Positions 1-9,087 of a DNA stretch of 64,000 nucleotides are shown here, in pieces. The notes under the pieces were generated by a model that ran no database searches, was not told the DNA's origin, and was given only the letters and a program-made list of their open reading frames with translations. The stretch comes from an uncultured Hyphomicrobiales bacterium (GTDB lineage: Bacteria > Pseudomonadota > Alphaproteobacteria > Rhizobiales > Xanthobacteraceae). Position numbers and translations under genes: made by a program. Location of the stretch: positions 28,232-92,231 of the forward strand of contig CAIYTE010000026.1 in NCBI GenBank assembly GCA_903929045.1, given 5' to 3'. Numbering within the stretch: position 1 is the first letter of the stretch; every line of letters starts with the position of its first letter.

Positions 1-1614
1 ACCATCGAGGGTGTGCGCGTCGTCATTGACAGCGGCCTGTCGCGCGTACCCCGTTATGAGCCGGATGTCGGCCTGACGCGGCTGGAAACGGTCCGCGTCT
101 CGCGCGCCGCCGCCGACCAGCGCCGCGGCCGCGCCGGCCGCACCGAGCCGGGTATCTGTTACCGGCTGTGGGACGAACCGCAGACCGGTTCGTTCGATGC
201 CTATACGCGGCCGGAAATTCTGTCGGCCGATTTGTCGTCTTTCGTGCTCGATCTGGCGCAATGGGGCGCGGCCGATCCGGCCACGCTCGCCTTCATCGAT
301 CCGCCGCCGGCCGCGGCGATGAGTGAGGCGAAAGCGTTGCTCACTGAGCTCGGCGCCATCGACGCCCAGGGCCGCATCACGGAGGAGGGCCGCAAGCTCC
401 GCGCTTTGCCGCTGCCGCCGCGGCTGGCGCGCATGGTCGTCGATGCTGCCGACGAATGCGCCGCCGGCGAAGCGGCGATGATCGCAGCCATCGTCACCGA
501 GCGCGGTCTCGGTGGCGACGATGTCGATCTGCGCCATCGCCTCGATCAACTGCGCCGCGATCGCTCCGCGCGGGCGCAGGATTCGCGGGCCATGGCCAAG
601 CGCTGGGCCGATCAGGTCGACGGCAAGGTCGCTCCCGCTGATGTGTCACCCGGCGCGTTGCTCGCGCTGGCCTATCCCGATCGCGTCGCGAAAAATCGCG
701 GCGGTGGCGGCGGCGCGTTTCTGCTGGCGAGCGGACGCGGCGGCGCTGTCGATCCGGCGTCGTCACTGGCGCGGGAGCCGTTTCTGACCGTCGCCGAACT
801 CACCGGAGCGGCGGCGTCGAGCCGCATCATCCTCGCCGCCCCGATCACGTTGGCCGAAATCGAATCCCGTTTCGCCGACAAGATCGAGGATCGGGACACA
901 GTGACGTTCGACGCAGCGTCGGCGACGTTGCGCGCCCGGCGCAGCCGCCGGCTCGGTGCCATCGTGCTCGCGGAGCAAATCAAGCAGGTCACGCCTGATG
1001 GCGAAACCGCGAAGGTCTTGGCGCAAGGCATCGTCGCGCAGGGCCTCGATAAATTGCCGTGGAGCAAGGTGGCGCTGCAATTCCGCACCCGCGTCGAATT
1101 TTTGCGCAAGGCGGAAGGCGATGAATGGTCGGATTTGTCGAACGAAGGTCTCGCGATATCCGTCGCCGAATGGCTGGAGCCTTTGCTGACCGATAAGACC
1201 GCGCGCAGCGATGTCGCGGCCGGCGAGCTATCGGATGCCGTCACGGCTCTAGTGCCGTGGAGTTTGCGCCGCCGCCTCGACGAGGAGTCGCCGACACATT
1301 TTACCGCGCCGACCGGTTCGCAGGTCGCCATCGACTACGAAGCGGCGCAGGGACCGACCATTTCGATCCGGGTGCAGGAGATGTTCGGGTTGGCGAAGCA
1401 CCCGGCCATCGCCGGCGGCCGCGTGCCGCTGGTCATCGAACTGCTGTCGCCCGGCCACAAGCCGGTGCAGATCACACGCGACCTGCCGGGCTTCTGGCGC
1501 GGCAGCTACGCCGACGTCCGCACCGACCTCCGCGGCCGCTATCCGCGGCATCCGTGGCCCGACGATCCGGCGGCCGCAGTGCCGACGCGCCGCGCCAAGC
1601 CCCGCGGCACATAG
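1..1614 (+). CDS. hrpB: ATP-dependent helicase HrpB, C-terminal part (5' end outside window)
   Basis: The frame is open from base 1, so this is the 3' part (about 537 codons) of a gene that begins upstream. The first residues continue a DExH helicase core: motif V (TIEGVRVVIDSGLSR) and motif VI (QRRGRAGR, nt 118-141). An HA2-like helical region follows, then the long C-terminal region typical of HrpB, ending in a basic tail after a HPWPDDP block. HrpB is a DEAH-box RNA helicase-like protein of bacteria; its physiological substrate is poorly defined. The Walker A and DEAH motifs are outside the window, so activity cannot be judged. Next gene downstream is 128 bp away on the same strand. Confidence 0.93.
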   Translation, partial: TIEGVRVVIDSGLSRVPRYEPDVGLTRLETVRVSRAAADQRRGRAGRTEPGICYRLWDEPQTGSFDAYTRPEILSADLSSFVLDLAQWGAADPATLAFIDPPPAAAMSEAKALLTELGAIDAQGRITEEGRKLRALPLPPRLARMVVDAADECAAGEAAMIAAIVTERGLGGDDVDLRHRLDQLRRDRSARAQDSRAMAKRWADQVDGKVAPADVSPGALLALAYPDRVAKNRGGGGGAFLLASGRGGAVDPASSLAREPFLTVAELTGAAASSRIILAAPITLAEIESRFADKIEDRDTVTFDAASATLRARRSRRLGAIVLAEQIKQVTPDGETAKVLAQGIVAQGLDKLPWSKVALQFRTRVEFLRKAEGDEWSDLSNEGLAISVAEWLEPLLTDKTARSDVAAGELSDAVTALVPWSLRRRLDEESPTHFTAPTGSQVAIDYEAAQGPTISIRVQEMFGLAKHPAIAGGRVPLVIELLSPGHKPVQITRDLPGFWRGSYADVRTDLRGRYPRHPWPDDPAAAVPTRRAKPRGT

Positions 1615-1742
1615 CTTCAATTTTAGCGATCCGCTTAACCGGCCGCTGACCAGCCGAACTGCGCGCCGGTGCGTCCGGTACCGCGTTAAGGCGGTTTTGA
1701 CGGCCCCTGTGCAACGACTGCCTCGTATTTTCGGGACCAGAC

Positions 1743-2261
1743 ATGCGCAACATCCTCATGCTCGCGGCCGTCGCCTGCGTCATCGCCGGCTGGCTGCAGA
1801 AGTCGACCGACAAGGCCGTCGACATCCGCGCGGTAACGCCGGTGCAGGCCGCTGCCCCCGCGTCAAACGGCGCGACGCAATCCGGCAGCGGCGGCAAGAT
1901 TCTGCTGGAGTCCGACCGCCGGGGTCACTTCAAGGCCGAGGCCCGGATCGACGGCCAGCGCTTCGACTTCCTGGTCGATAGCGGCGCATCCGTGGTCGTG
2001 CTGCGCGAGTCGGACGCCATGCGCAGCGGCTTCTACCCGACGAAGAGCAACTATACGGCGACGGTTTCTACCGCCAATGGCACCGTCAAAGCCGCGCCGT
2101 TCCGGCTCGGCCGCATCGAGGTCGGCGGCATTGTCGTGAACGGTGTCCAGGCGATGGTGCTGCCCGACGATGTCCTGGCCACCAATCTGCTCGGCGTCTC
2201 GTTCCTGTCACGGCTCAGGCGCTACGAAGTCGCGGATGGGCGCATGGTGCTTGAGCAATAA
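1743..2261 (+). CDS. Retropepsin-like (clan AA) aspartic protease, TIGR02281-type
   Basis: This 172-aa protein has an N-terminal hydrophobic segment (about residues 4-18) that would act as a signal anchor, then a single aspartic protease domain. The catalytic signature FLVDSGAS has its Asp at residue 79, and the C-terminal half has the hydrophobic-hydrophobic-Gly pattern (NLLGVSFLSRL) of retropepsin folds. Such single-domain proteases act as dimers and in alphaproteobacteria are usually membrane-anchored facing the periplasm; substrates are unknown. The start is the ATG at 1743; no strong Shine-Dalgarno is visible. The family assignment is good, the role unknown. Confidence 0.85.
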   Translation: MRNILMLAAVACVIAGWLQKSTDKAVDIRAVTPVQAAAPASNGATQSGSGGKILLESDRRGHFKAEARIDGQRFDFLVDSGASVVVLRESDAMRSGFYPTKSNYTATVSTANGTVKAAPFRLGRIEVGGIVVNGVQAMVLPDDVLATNLLGVSFLSRLRRYEVADGRMVLEQ

Positions 2262-2366
2262 CACGCCACAATCTCCTGTTTTTGATCTTTGGTATTGATT
2301 GGACCGCTTTGCGCCTTTCCGGCGTTAGGCTATTCAGATTCGACCTTCCCGCGATTTGAGGACCTG

Positions 2367-3869
2367 ATGTTTCCCAAGCCGAAACCCGCCCTGACCCCCA
2401 ACACCTACGAATATGAATCCTCGCCGCTGGTGAAGCCGACCGGCTTCCGCGAATACGACGCGCGCTGGCTGCTGGAAAAAGAAATTAACCTGATGGGCAT
2501 CCAGGCGTTGGGCATGGGGCTCGGCACCTTGATCAAGGAGATGGGCGTCAAGCAGGAGATCGTGACCGGTCACGATTTCCGCAGCTACTCGGCGTCGGTG
2601 AAGATGGCCTTGATCTCGGGCCTGCTCGCCTCGGGCTGCAAGGTACATGACATAGGGCTCTGCATGACGCCGATGGCCTATTTCGCCCAGTTCGAGCTCG
2701 ACGTACCCTGCGTCGCGATGGTCACCGCCTCGCACAACGACAATGGCTGGACCGGCGTGAAGATGGGCGCGGCGCGGCCTTTGACCTTCGGCCCAGTCGA
2801 GATGACGCGGCTCAAGGAAATCGTGCTCGGCGCCAATTTCAATCTCAAGGGCAACGGCGAATACGTCTTCGTCGAGAATTTCCCGGCGCGCTACCTCGCC
2901 GATCTGACCGCCAAGCGGCCGAAGCTCAAGCGCAAGCTGAAAGTCGTCGCTGCGTGCGGCAACGGCACCGCCGGCGCCTTCGCGCCGAAGGTGCTCGAAG
3001 CCATCGGCTGCGAGGTCGTGCCGCTCGACTGCGAGCTCGACCATTCGTTCCCGCGCTACAATCCCAACACCGAAGACATGAAGATGCTGCACGCCATGCG
3101 TGACGCGGTGCTGTTTCATAAAGCGGATGTCGCGCTCGGCTTTGACGGCGACGGCGACCGTTGCGGCGTGGTCGACAATGAGGGCGAGGAGATTTTCGCC
3201 GACAAGGTCGGCGTCATGCTGGCGCGCGATATGTCGTCGATCCACAAGAATTCGACCTTCGTCGTCGATGTGAAATCGACCGGCCTTTTCCTCACCGATC
3301 CGGTGCTCAAGGCCAACGGCGTCAAGGCCGATTACTGGAAAACGGGCCATTCTTACATCAAGCGCCGCGTCAACGAACTCGGCGCGGTGGCGGGCTTCGA
3401 GAAGTCCGGACACTTCTTCTTCAACAAGCCTTTCGGCCGCGGTTACGACGACGGCATGATTTTCGGCCTTGCGGTCTGCGACATGCTCGACCGCAATCCC
3501 GACAAGTCGATGGCCGATCTGCGCAAGGCGCTGCCCAAGACCTGGGGCTCGCCGACCATGGCGCCGCATTGCGCCGATGAGGTGAAGTACGGCATCGTCG
3601 ACCAGGTCGTGAAGCACTTCGAGGCGATGAAGGCCAAGGGCGAAAAATTCGACGGCCAGCCGATCCGCGATCTCGTCACCGTCAACGGCGTGCGCGTCAC
3701 AGTCGAGGACGGCACCTGGGGTCTGGTGCGGGCCTCGTCGAACAAGCCTGAGCTTGTTGTCGTCGTCGAAAGTCCGGTGTCGGAGGCGCGCATGCGCGCG
3801 ATGTTCAAATCGGTCGATGCCGTGCTGCGCACGCATCCCGACGTCGGCGAGTACAATCAGACGATTTAG
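2367..3869 (+). CDS. Phosphomannomutase/phosphoglucomutase (alpha-D-phosphohexomutase family)
   Basis: The protein of 500 aa interconverts hexose 1- and 6-phosphates (mannose and/or glucose), feeding nucleotide-sugar, LPS and exopolysaccharide synthesis in the cytoplasm. The phosphoserine loop TASHNDNGW is near residue 122, the metal-binding loop DGDGDRCG near residue 260 and the sugar-binding loop FEKSGHFFF in the third domain. The C-terminal domain carries the phosphate-contacting RASSNKPELVV segment (family usually RxSNTxP). The ATG at 2367 is chosen over an upstream TTG at 2289 because a GAGG lies about 6 nt ahead of it and the 26 extra residues do not look like family sequence. Substrate preference cannot be read from the sequence. 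Confidence 0.92.
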   Translation: MFPKPKPALTPNTYEYESSPLVKPTGFREYDARWLLEKEINLMGIQALGMGLGTLIKEMGVKQEIVTGHDFRSYSASVKMALISGLLASGCKVHDIGLCMTPMAYFAQFELDVPCVAMVTASHNDNGWTGVKMGAARPLTFGPVEMTRLKEIVLGANFNLKGNGEYVFVENFPARYLADLTAKRPKLKRKLKVVAACGNGTAGAFAPKVLEAIGCEVVPLDCELDHSFPRYNPNTEDMKMLHAMRDAVLFHKADVALGFDGDGDRCGVVDNEGEEIFADKVGVMLARDMSSIHKNSTFVVDVKSTGLFLTDPVLKANGVKADYWKTGHSYIKRRVNELGAVAGFEKSGHFFFNKPFGRGYDDGMIFGLAVCDMLDRNPDKSMADLRKALPKTWGSPTMAPHCADEVKYGIVDQVVKHFEAMKAKGEKFDGQPIRDLVTVNGVRVTVEDGTWGLVRASSNKPELVVVVESPVSEARMRAMFKSVDAVLRTHPDVGEYNQTI

Positions 3870-3875
3870 CTCTTG

Positions 3876-3979
3876 GTCATTCCGGGGCCGGCCGAAGGCC
3901 GGAGCCCGGAATCCAGAGCTGCACGCACCTCTGCTTTGGTTCTGGATTCACGTGCTTTGCACGCGCCCCGGAATGACAG
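3876..3979. repeat. Paired palindromic intergenic element, family A (GTCATTCCGG...GGAATGAC), copy 1
   Basis: Two inverted palindromic units face each other: GTCATTCCGG at the left edge and CCGGAATGAC at the right, with the internal words GGAATCCAGAG and TCTGGATTC. The element lies between the convergent phosphohexomutase and CopD genes, where it may also end transcription. Further copies are at 12991, 24083 and 45603. Confidence 0.85.
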
Positions 3980-4444
3980 CTATCCCCAGAACCGCCCGGT
4001 GCCGCCGATCAGCACGACAATCAGGCCGAGCGGCAGGTTGATCTGGATGATCTTTGCGATCTTTCCGATTTGCCCGCCGGCCGCGGCATAATCCTTGGCG
4101 TCCACGGCGCGTTTGAACTTCAGCCACGGGCCGTGGAACAGCCAGAAGAACAGCGCGGCCATGATCAGGCCGAGCAACTGCATCAGGTTGATGTACAGCG
4201 GTGCGCCCTTGAAGCCGCCAAAAGTGGTCACCAACATCCAGTAGCCGGTAGCGAGCAACAGGATGACCGAGAGCCAGACCCAGGGAAAGAACTTGGCGAA
4301 GAAGCCGCGCCACAATTCCAGCCGTTGCGGACCTTCAAGAAAGCCCGCCGCAGGCCGCAGGCACAGATAGGCCGCGAACATGCCGCCGACCCAAACCACC
4401 GCGGCAAGGATGTGAAGGGCGAGCGCGAAGACGATGGTGAACAT
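3980..4444 (-). CDS. CopD-family integral membrane protein
   Basis: This 154-aa protein has four predicted membrane spans (about residues 3-25, 52-72, 82-104 and 128-148). It resembles small CopD-like proteins of alphaproteobacteria: ALHILAAVVWVGGMF in the first helix with His and Trp, then NLMQLLGLIMA and FHGPWLKFKRA. Histidines in helices suggest metal or haem contact, but copper transport is not shown. The ATG at 4444 is preferred over an upstream ATG at 4498 because the protein then begins directly with the first helix as in relatives. It is divergent from the flavoprotein gene at 4582, with a palindromic repeat between. Confidence 0.75.
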   Translation of the reverse strand: MFTIVFALALHILAAVVWVGGMFAAYLCLRPAAGFLEGPQRLELWRGFFAKFFPWVWLSVILLLATGYWMLVTTFGGFKGAPLYINLMQLLGLIMAALFFWLFHGPWLKFKRAVDAKDYAAAGGQIGKIAKIIQINLPLGLIVVLIGGTGRFWG

Positions 4445-4490
4445 GGCTGGGTTCTCGATTAAAGGGCAGTCGAATGCTAGCACATATTCA

Positions 4491-4571
4491 GCTGTCATCG
4501 CCCGCGAAGGCGGGCGATGACAGCTCTTCTATAAGGTGAGGGCTGGATACTCCGCCTTCGCGGAGTATGAC
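4491..4571. repeat. Palindromic element with perfect 15-bp stem, family A variant
   Basis: Bases 4491-4505 and 4510-4524 are perfect inverted complements around the 4-nt loop GAAG. A second, weaker hairpin follows (GATACTCCG...CGGAGTATG, about 4547-4568), giving the same two-hairpin layout as the other paired elements. It sits in the 137-bp divergent intergenic region ahead of the genes at 4444 and 4582, so it overlaps the expected promoter region. Confidence 0.8.
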
Positions 4572-4581
4572 AGATTAACAC

Positions 4582-5703
4582 ATGCGCATTGCCATTCTCG
4601 GCGCCGGCCCGGCCGGGCTTTATCTCTCCTATCTGATCAAGCGGCGTCGGCCGGATGCCGACGTTGTGGTGATCGAGCAGAACGTTGCCGATGCTACATT
4701 CGGCTTCGGCGTAGTGTTCTCGGACCGTGCGCTGGAATTCCTGCGCGACGACGATCCGGAGACTTTCGCGGCCATCACGCCGCAGATGGAGTCCTGGGGC
4801 GACATGGCGCTCGTGCACAAGAACGAGCGCGTCGTCATCGACGGCATCGGTTTTGCCGCCATCGGCCGGTTGAAGTTGCTGCAGTTGTTACAGGCGCAAG
4901 CGCTCTCGGCGGGCGTCGATCTGCAGTTCGGCCGCGCGGTGAAGTCGCTCGATGCGGTGGGCGATGCTGACCTGATCGTCGGGGCCGACGGCGTCAATTC
5001 GCTGGTCCGCTACACCTATGCCGAGGAATTCGGCGCCAGCGTTTCCTATCTCGCCAATCGTTTTGCCTGGTTCGGCACCAGCAAGCCGTTCGATACGCTG
5101 ACGCAGACGTTCCGCCACACGCCGATCGGTAATTTCAACGCGCATCATTACCGTTATGCGCCGGGCCGCAGCACGTTCATCGTCGAGGTCGATGCCGCGA
5201 CTTTCGTCGGCGCCGGCCTGGAACGCATGGACGACGCGGTATCGCGCGGCCTGTGCCAGCGCGTCTTCGCCGATGCGCTGGAATGGCGTCCGCTGATCTC
5301 GAACAATTCAGTATGGCGGCGTTTTCCGATCGTGAAGAATGCCCGCTGGCATCACGGCACGCATGTGCTGGTCGGCGACGCCCTGCACACGGCGCATTTC
5401 TCCATCGGTTCCGGCACGCGGCTGGCGATGGAGGATGCCATCGCGCTCAATCGCGCCCTGAAGGAACATCGGGACGATGTCGCCGCCGCACTGCCTGCTT
5501 TTGAGGCAGTGCGACGGCCCATCGTCGAGAAGATTGTCGCCGGGGCCAATAGCAGCGCACTCTGGTACGAGAATTTCGCCGAGCAGATGAGTTTGTCGCC
5601 GGTCGAATTCGCCATGAGCTACATCACGCGGTCTGGCCGCGTCGATCTGGAGCGGCTGCGCAAGCTGTCGCCGCGCTTTGTCGAACGTTACGAGCAGGAA
5701 TAA
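4582..5703 (+). CDS. FAD-dependent aromatic monooxygenase, salicylyl-CoA 5-hydroxylase / anthraniloyl-CoA monooxygenase N-domain type
   Basis: The 373-aa protein starts directly with the FAD-binding beta-alpha-beta motif GAGPAGLYL (residues 7-15). It has an internal DLIVGADGVNSLVR segment (DG motif) and the second FAD motif GDALHTAHFSIGSG near residue 265, followed by LAMEDAIAL. This layout matches class A flavin monooxygenases, and the compact length and the KRRRPDADVVVIEQN opening are close to salicylyl-CoA 5-hydroxylase and the N-terminal half of anthraniloyl-CoA monooxygenase. The likely substrate is therefore an aryl-CoA thioester, but no aryl-CoA ligase or ring-cleavage gene is adjacent, so the substrate is inference. 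Confidence 0.8.
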   Translation: MRIAILGAGPAGLYLSYLIKRRRPDADVVVIEQNVADATFGFGVVFSDRALEFLRDDDPETFAAITPQMESWGDMALVHKNERVVIDGIGFAAIGRLKLLQLLQAQALSAGVDLQFGRAVKSLDAVGDADLIVGADGVNSLVRYTYAEEFGASVSYLANRFAWFGTSKPFDTLTQTFRHTPIGNFNAHHYRYAPGRSTFIVEVDAATFVGAGLERMDDAVSRGLCQRVFADALEWRPLISNNSVWRRFPIVKNARWHHGTHVLVGDALHTAHFSIGSGTRLAMEDAIALNRALKEHRDDVAAALPAFEAVRRPIVEKIVAGANSSALWYENFAEQMSLSPVEFAMSYITRSGRVDLERLRKLSPRFVERYEQE

Positions 5704-5780
5704 AACGGACTTGTCCGCATTAAGAGCGTAGGCTTTGTTTTTGGAAGCGGTTTCCCGCCCCAATCTCAAAGGATCATGGT

Positions 5781-6620
5781 GTGGAGCTCAATGTCGGCTA
5801 TGAGTTGATTTACGACCTGCCGCAGCCGACACCAATGTTGCTGGTGCTGCATATTCATTACACCCGCGCTTCCGACATTCTTGTTCCCGACCACATCATC
5901 ACCGATCCGCCGGTTCCGCTGTCCGCCTATCGGGATGGCTTCGGCAACTGGTGCAGCAGGCTGACCGCGCCGAAAGGCCGCTTCCGGATCGCCAGCAACG
6001 CCAAAGTGCGCGATACCGGCAAGCCCGACAGCGTCGTGAAGACCGCGCAACAGCACGCAATCGAGGAATTGCCGGAAGAAGCCTTGGTGTTTCTGCTGGC
6101 AAGCCGTTACTGCGATACTGAGAAACTGTCGCAGGTGGCGTGGGATCTGTTCGGCAAGACCAAGCCGGGCTGGGCGCGCGTGCAGGCGATCTGCGATTAC
6201 GTCCACAATCACATCAAGTTCAATTATCAGGACGCCAACCCGACGCGCACCGCATCGGAAGCATTTCAGGAAAAGCGCGGCGTGTGCCGCGATTTCACCC
6301 ATCTGGCGATTTCATTCTGCCGCGCCATGAATATTCCGGCACGGTACTGCACCGGCTATCTTAGCGATATCGGTACGCCGAAGCCCTGGGCGGTCGGCGA
6401 TTTCGCCGCCTGGTTCGAGGCTTATATCGGCGGGCGCTGGCAGATGTTCGATCCGCGCAACAATACGCCGCGTATCGGGCGCGTGCTGATGGCGCGGGGC
6501 CGCGATGCCATCGACGTCGCGATCACGACGACGTTCGGTCAGAACAATCTGTCCAAATTCACGGTGATTACGGAAGAAGCCGTGAAGGGCAAGCCTGCGC
6601 AGCCTGCCAAGGCTCTCTGA
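5781..6620 (+). CDS. Transglutaminase-like (cysteine protease fold) protein
   Basis: This 279-aa cytoplasmic-looking protein has an N-terminal beta-rich domain (about residues 1-90) and a transglutaminase-like core. The nucleophile region KRGVCRDFTHLAI has Cys near residue 169, and the acid is in MFDPRNNTPRIGR near 223. Where many transglutaminase-like proteins have the catalytic His (DxHAW), this one reads GDFAAWFEAY. Close alphaproteobacterial relatives, as I recall them, have Ser there, so the subfamily may use another residue or not be an active protease. The start is a GTG at 5781 (MELNVGYELIYD), which matches the family N-terminus. Its role is unknown. Confidence 0.8.
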   Translation: MELNVGYELIYDLPQPTPMLLVLHIHYTRASDILVPDHIITDPPVPLSAYRDGFGNWCSRLTAPKGRFRIASNAKVRDTGKPDSVVKTAQQHAIEELPEEALVFLLASRYCDTEKLSQVAWDLFGKTKPGWARVQAICDYVHNHIKFNYQDANPTRTASEAFQEKRGVCRDFTHLAISFCRAMNIPARYCTGYLSDIGTPKPWAVGDFAAWFEAYIGGRWQMFDPRNNTPRIGRVLMARGRDAIDVAITTTFGQNNLSKFTVITEEAVKGKPAQPAKAL

Positions 6621-6629
6621 CGGCTTGGC

Positions 6630-7487
6630 TCAGCTCTTGTTCAGCTTCTTGCGGAACGGATGCGCCGGGTAAACGCCGAGAATGCGCAACGTGCCCTTCT
6701 GGCAAACGAAGTCGAGTTCTTCCAGCGCCAGTTGCAGGCCGCGGTCCGATGGGTGGCCTTCGACGTCCGCATAGAACTGCGTCGCCGAGAAGCTGCCGCC
6801 GACCATGTAGCTTTCCAGTTTGGTCATGTTGATGCCGTTGGTGGCAAAGCCGCCGAGCGCCTTGTACAGCGCGGCCGGAATATTGCGCACCTGAAAGATG
6901 AAAGTCGTGACGACCTTGCCGCGGTTCGGCTTGGCGTCCTGCTTCTTCGGCGACAGGACGATAAAGCGCGTGGTGTTGTGCTTCTCGTCCTCGATATCGC
7001 GGGCGAGCACCTTCAGGCCGTAGATCTTGCCGGCCAGAGCAGTCGCGATCGAGGCGCGCGTCTTGTCGTTGGCCTCGGCCACCTCGCGCGCGGAGCCTGC
7101 GGTGTCCGCGGCGACAATGGCCTTCAGTTTGGCCGAACGGATCAGCTTGCGGCACTGGCCGAGCGCGTGAACGTGGCTCTCGACCGTCTTGATGGTCTTG
7201 AGACTCGCGCCCTTCACCGCCAGCAACTGATGATGCACCGGCATGAAGTGTTCGCCGATGATGTGCAGCTTGGCGGTCGGCATCAGGTGATGAATGTCGG
7301 CGACGCGGCCGGCGACCGAATTCTCGATCGGGATCATGCCGAGATCGACCTTGCCGCTGGTGATGGCGGCAAAGCAGTCCTCGAACGTCGCGCCTGGCAC
7401 GGCTTCGTAGGACGGATAGGCTTGCTGGCAGGCGATGTGTGAATTCGCGCCGAGTTCGCCCTGGAAAATGATTTTCTTTTTCGCCAT
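6630..7487 (-). CDS. pheA: Prephenate dehydratase
   Basis: This 285-aa enzyme converts prephenate to phenylpyruvate in phenylalanine synthesis. The PDT domain occupies about residues 4-180: it starts IIFQGELGANSHIAC, has IPIENSVAGRV (substrate binding), and contains the HNTTRFIVL segment with the conserved Thr-Arg-Phe. A C-terminal ACT domain (about 195-275) carries GALYKALGGF-like sequence (AALYKALGGFATNGINMTKLES) for allosteric Phe binding; ESY replaces the ESRP of enteric enzymes, as in other alphaproteobacteria. The ATG at 7487 (MAKKKIIFQG) is preferred to one 54 nt upstream. kdsB lies 55 bp upstream on the same strand, a conserved Rhizobiales pairing. Confidence 0.95.
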   Translation of the reverse strand: MAKKKIIFQGELGANSHIACQQAYPSYEAVPGATFEDCFAAITSGKVDLGMIPIENSVAGRVADIHHLMPTAKLHIIGEHFMPVHHQLLAVKGASLKTIKTVESHVHALGQCRKLIRSAKLKAIVAADTAGSAREVAEANDKTRASIATALAGKIYGLKVLARDIEDEKHNTTRFIVLSPKKQDAKPNRGKVVTTFIFQVRNIPAALYKALGGFATNGINMTKLESYMVGGSFSATQFYADVEGHPSDRGLQLALEELDFVCQKGTLRILGVYPAHPFRKKLNKS

Positions 7488-7542
7488 CGCTTTGGTCCAA
7501 ATCGCTGTCGCGGAAATCCTTGCGCCGTCCGTGCGCCTCAAG

Positions 7543-8271
7543 TCAATCGCCGAGCATCTTGCGCGCTTTGGCCAGTTCTTCCGGCGTATCGACGCCGAGC
7601 GGCACGCTGTTCACGATGACGGCGTCGATGCGCATGCCGGCGTCGAGCGCGCGGAGCTGTTCGAGCCGCTCACGCTGTTCGTTGGCTGACGGCGGCAGCT
7701 TGACGAACCGGGCGAGCGCCGCGCGCCGGTAAGCATAGAGCCCGATGTGGTGATAGTGCGGGCCGGGGCCGGTGGCGTCGGCCCGGGTAAAGGTCGCCGC
7801 GTGCAGCCGGTCCGGCGCGATCAAGGAGCCGACGGCTTTGACGATGTTCGGGTTGGTGCGCTCGGCCGGATCTGTGATGACAGCGGCCAAGGTCGCGATA
7901 TCGACCGTGGGGTCGGCGAGGGGGCCGAGCGAGGCGCGGATATCGGCGGGGTCGACGGTCGGCAGGTCGCCCTGGACGTTGACCACCAGTTCGACCTGAT
8001 GTTCAGGATCGATCTCCTCGAGCGCCTCGTAAATCCGGTCCGAGCCGGACGGGTGCCCGGCGCTCGTCATGACCGCCCGGCCGCCGGACTTTTCCACCGC
8101 CGTTTGCACCGCCTCGGAATCAGTGGCGACGACGGCCTCGCCGATGCCGGCGGCTTCCGCGCGGCGCAGCACCTGGACGATCATCGGCAAGCCGTTGATA
8201 TCGGCCAGCGGTTTGCCGGGCAGGCGGGTCGAGGCCATGCGGGCCGGTATGAGGATGATGGTTTTCGGCAT
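7543..8271 (-). CDS. kdsB: 3-deoxy-manno-octulosonate cytidylyltransferase (CMP-KDO synthetase)
   Basis: The 242-aa enzyme activates KDO with CTP for lipid A-core assembly. The nucleotide-binding loop [15 protein letters not shown] is at residues 7-21. [13 protein letters not shown] carries the Mg-binding Asp (families usually read QGDEP; here Leu replaces Glu). [10 protein letters not shown], the C-terminal [13 protein letters not shown] and [10 protein letters not shown] are all typical. Length matches the family. Divergent from cycM, with 145 bp between the genes, and cotranscribed in all likelihood with pheA. Confidence 0.95.
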   Translation of the reverse strand: MPKTIILIPARMASTRLPGKPLADINGLPMIVQVLRRAEAAGIGEAVVATDSEAVQTAVEKSGGRAVMTSAGHPSGSDRIYEALEEIDPEHQVELVVNVQGDLPTVDPADIRASLGPLADPTVDIATLAAVITDPAERTNPNIVKAVGSLIAPDRLHAATFTRADATGPGPHYHHIGLYAYRRAALARFVKLPPSANEQRERLEQLRALDAGMRIDAVIVNSVPLGVDTPEELAKARKMLGD

Positions 8272-8416
8272 GGGTAGGAGCGGTTTTTAGCCGTTGGACA
8301 ATACGAATGTCGGCATCACATGCGCGCTTATACGGGTTGCCAGTAAAGGGGCAAACCGGTATCTCTCCCATTGAAATCCCGCCTGTTTCTGCCCCTCCTT
8401 GGGAGCTGCAATTCCG

Positions 8417-9028
8417 ATGAATTCCTTCGAGCTCAATAAAGTCCTCGGCGCCATCCTGGCCACGTGCTTGATCCTGCTGTCGCTGAATATCGGCGCGGGC
8501 GCGCTGTTTAACCCGGCCAAGCCCGCCAAGCCGGGCTACGAAATCGCGGTCAAGGAAACGGGCGGCGAAAAAGCCGGCGGAGCGAAGGAAGCAGAGCAAC
8601 CAATCGAGACTCTGCTCGCCGCGGCGTCGGCGGAAAAGGGCGAAGCCACCGCCAAGCAGTGCCAGGCCTGTCACACTTTCGAGAAGGGCGGCCCGAACCG
8701 CGTCGGCCCGAACCTCTGGAACGTCGTCAACCGTCCGCGTGCCTCGGAAGCCGGCTTCAACTATTCGGCCGGCATGAAGGCCAAGGGCGGCAACTGGAGC
8801 TTCGACGAGCTCAACAAGTTCCTGACCAATCCGCGCGGCTATATCACCGGCACCAACATGACCTTCGCTGGCCTCTCCCGCGAGACGCAACGTGCTGATG
8901 TCATTGCATTTTTGGCCAAGCACGCGGACAGCCCGGTGCCGATGCCGAAGGCCGCCGATGCGGGCGCCAAGCCCGCCGATGCTCCGAAGGCTGCCGCCCC
9001 CACGGCGCCGCCGGCAGCTAAAAAATAA
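8417..9028 (+). CDS. cycM: Membrane-anchored class I cytochrome c (CycM type)
   Basis: This 203-aa protein starts MNSFELNKVLGAIL and has one N-terminal anchor helix (about residues 8-30), then a periplasmic linker and a cytochrome c domain. The haem site CQACH is at residues 82-86 and the axial Met lies in TNMTFAGLS near residue 147. An Ala/Pro-rich tail of about 25 residues ends the protein. It matches the membrane-bound CycM of Bradyrhizobium that passes electrons from the bc1 complex to terminal oxidase. ATG 8417 is chosen because homologues begin at this motif; GGAG lies 11 nt upstream. A strong terminator follows. Confidence 0.9.
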   Translation: MNSFELNKVLGAILATCLILLSLNIGAGALFNPAKPAKPGYEIAVKETGGEKAGGAKEAEQPIETLLAAASAEKGEATAKQCQACHTFEKGGPNRVGPNLWNVVNRPRASEAGFNYSAGMKAKGGNWSFDELNKFLTNPRGYITGTNMTFAGLSRETQRADVIAFLAKHADSPVPMPKAADAGAKPADAPKAAAPTAPPAAKK

Positions 9029-9053
9029 GAAATTCCAATGCTTTAGCGATTTG

Positions 9054-9087
9054 ACGGCCGGGCTTGAAGCCCGGCCGTTTTGCTTTT
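9054..9087 (+). terminator. Rho-independent terminator after cycM
   Basis: An 11-bp GC-rich stem (ACGGCCGGGCT / AGCCCGGCCGT) with a 3-nt loop is followed by TTTTGCTTTT, 26 nt after the cycM stop. Confidence 0.85.
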
